Assembly (NCBI GenBank): GCA_025656895.1
Contig: JAHXHF010000225.1
Location: forward strand, 1-6,132
Length of the DNA stretch: 6,132 nt
Source: a gamma proteobacterium symbiont of Bathyaustriella thionipta
GTDB lineage: Bacteria > Pseudomonadota > Gammaproteobacteria > Chromatiales > Chromatiaceae
Direction: 5' to 3'
The notes under the pieces were generated by a model, which had not been told where the DNA came from, searched no databases, and saw only the letters and a list, made by a program, of their open reading frames with translations. Numbering within the stretch: position 1 is the stretch's first letter; every line of letters begins with the position of its first letter. This document shows, in pieces, positions 6,046 to 6,132 of this stretch. A program made the position numbers and the translations under genes.

Positions 6046-6132
6046 GTAAGCGCCAAAGAATCAGCCCTCTTAACCCCATTTCAGAATAATACTTCCTTCA
6101 TGTTCCAGGGAAGCAATGCCTCGACCTTTTCT
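6046..6132 (-). mobile_element. Terminus of an IS66-family element, running off the right edge
   Basis: The end begins with GTAAGCGCC on the plus strand at 6046; GTAA is the usual tip of IS66-family inverted repeats. Just inside it, on the minus strand, lies the 3' end of a TnpC-type transposase frame, as expected at the right end of these elements. The element interrupts the IS200/IS605 tnpA between 6045 and 6046. IS66 elements usually duplicate 8 bp of target, so GCTGTAAT (6038-6045) is the predicted duplication and should reappear at the far end of the element outside this window. Confidence 0.55.
6081..6131 (-). CDS. tnpC: IS66-family transposase (TnpC), last 16 codons only, 5' part beyond the window
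   Basis: The minus-strand frame entering from the right edge reads EKVEALLPWNMKEVLF and stops at TGA 6083-6081. The motif EALLPWN close to the C-terminus is typical of the IS66 large transposase. Only this tail is visible, so length, catalytic DDE residues and integrity cannot be judged. The stop lies 35 bases from the presumed tip of the element, a distance consistent with a terminal inverted repeat. Its frame happens to be the same as that of the adjacent tnpA fragment, which could mislead automatic gene calling. Evidence is a short motif plus position. Confidence 0.55.
   Translation of the reverse strand, partial: EKVEALLPWNMKEVLF

Overview
The window holds one dense block of eight genes, all on the minus strand, in the order yebC - ruvC - ruvA - ruvB - ybgC - tolQ - tolR - tolA (5567 down to 224). 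This order, the yebC-ruv block followed directly by ybgC-tolQRA, together with the protein sequences, points to a gammaproteobacterium of moderate G+C content. I cannot name the genus from sequence alone.

Core block. Gaps are +2, -4, +2, +22, -11, +6 and +20 bases, so the genes are probably co-transcribed and several are translationally coupled. YebC is a translation/regulatory factor. RuvC, RuvA and RuvB form the Holliday junction branch-migration and resolution machine. YbgC is a hotdog-fold acyl-CoA thioesterase that usually opens the tol operon. TolQ, TolR and TolA are the inner-membrane, proton-driven half of the Tol-Pal envelope system. The only convincing promoter lies just upstream of yebC.

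Left edge (1-223). The genes that normally follow tolA (tolB, then pal) do not appear in the 223 bases available. This stretch is mostly unassigned. Positions 1-90 look like the end of a mobile or repeated element (low confidence), possibly inserted at the very start of tolB.

Right edge (5646-6132). Here there appears to be a nest of broken genes: (i) the last ~57 codons of a PAP2-family membrane phosphatase, keeping the motif SRx5Hx3D; (ii) cut into it, the right end and C-terminal 56 codons of an IS200/IS605 TnpA, with its catalytic tyrosine region and a terminal hairpin; (iii) cut into that tnpA, the terminus of an IS66-family element, with the last codons of its large transposase running off the window edge. 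The conserved core is thus bordered by mobile DNA on the right (well supported) and perhaps on the left. I see no CRISPR array, tRNA, rRNA or new defence-like system.
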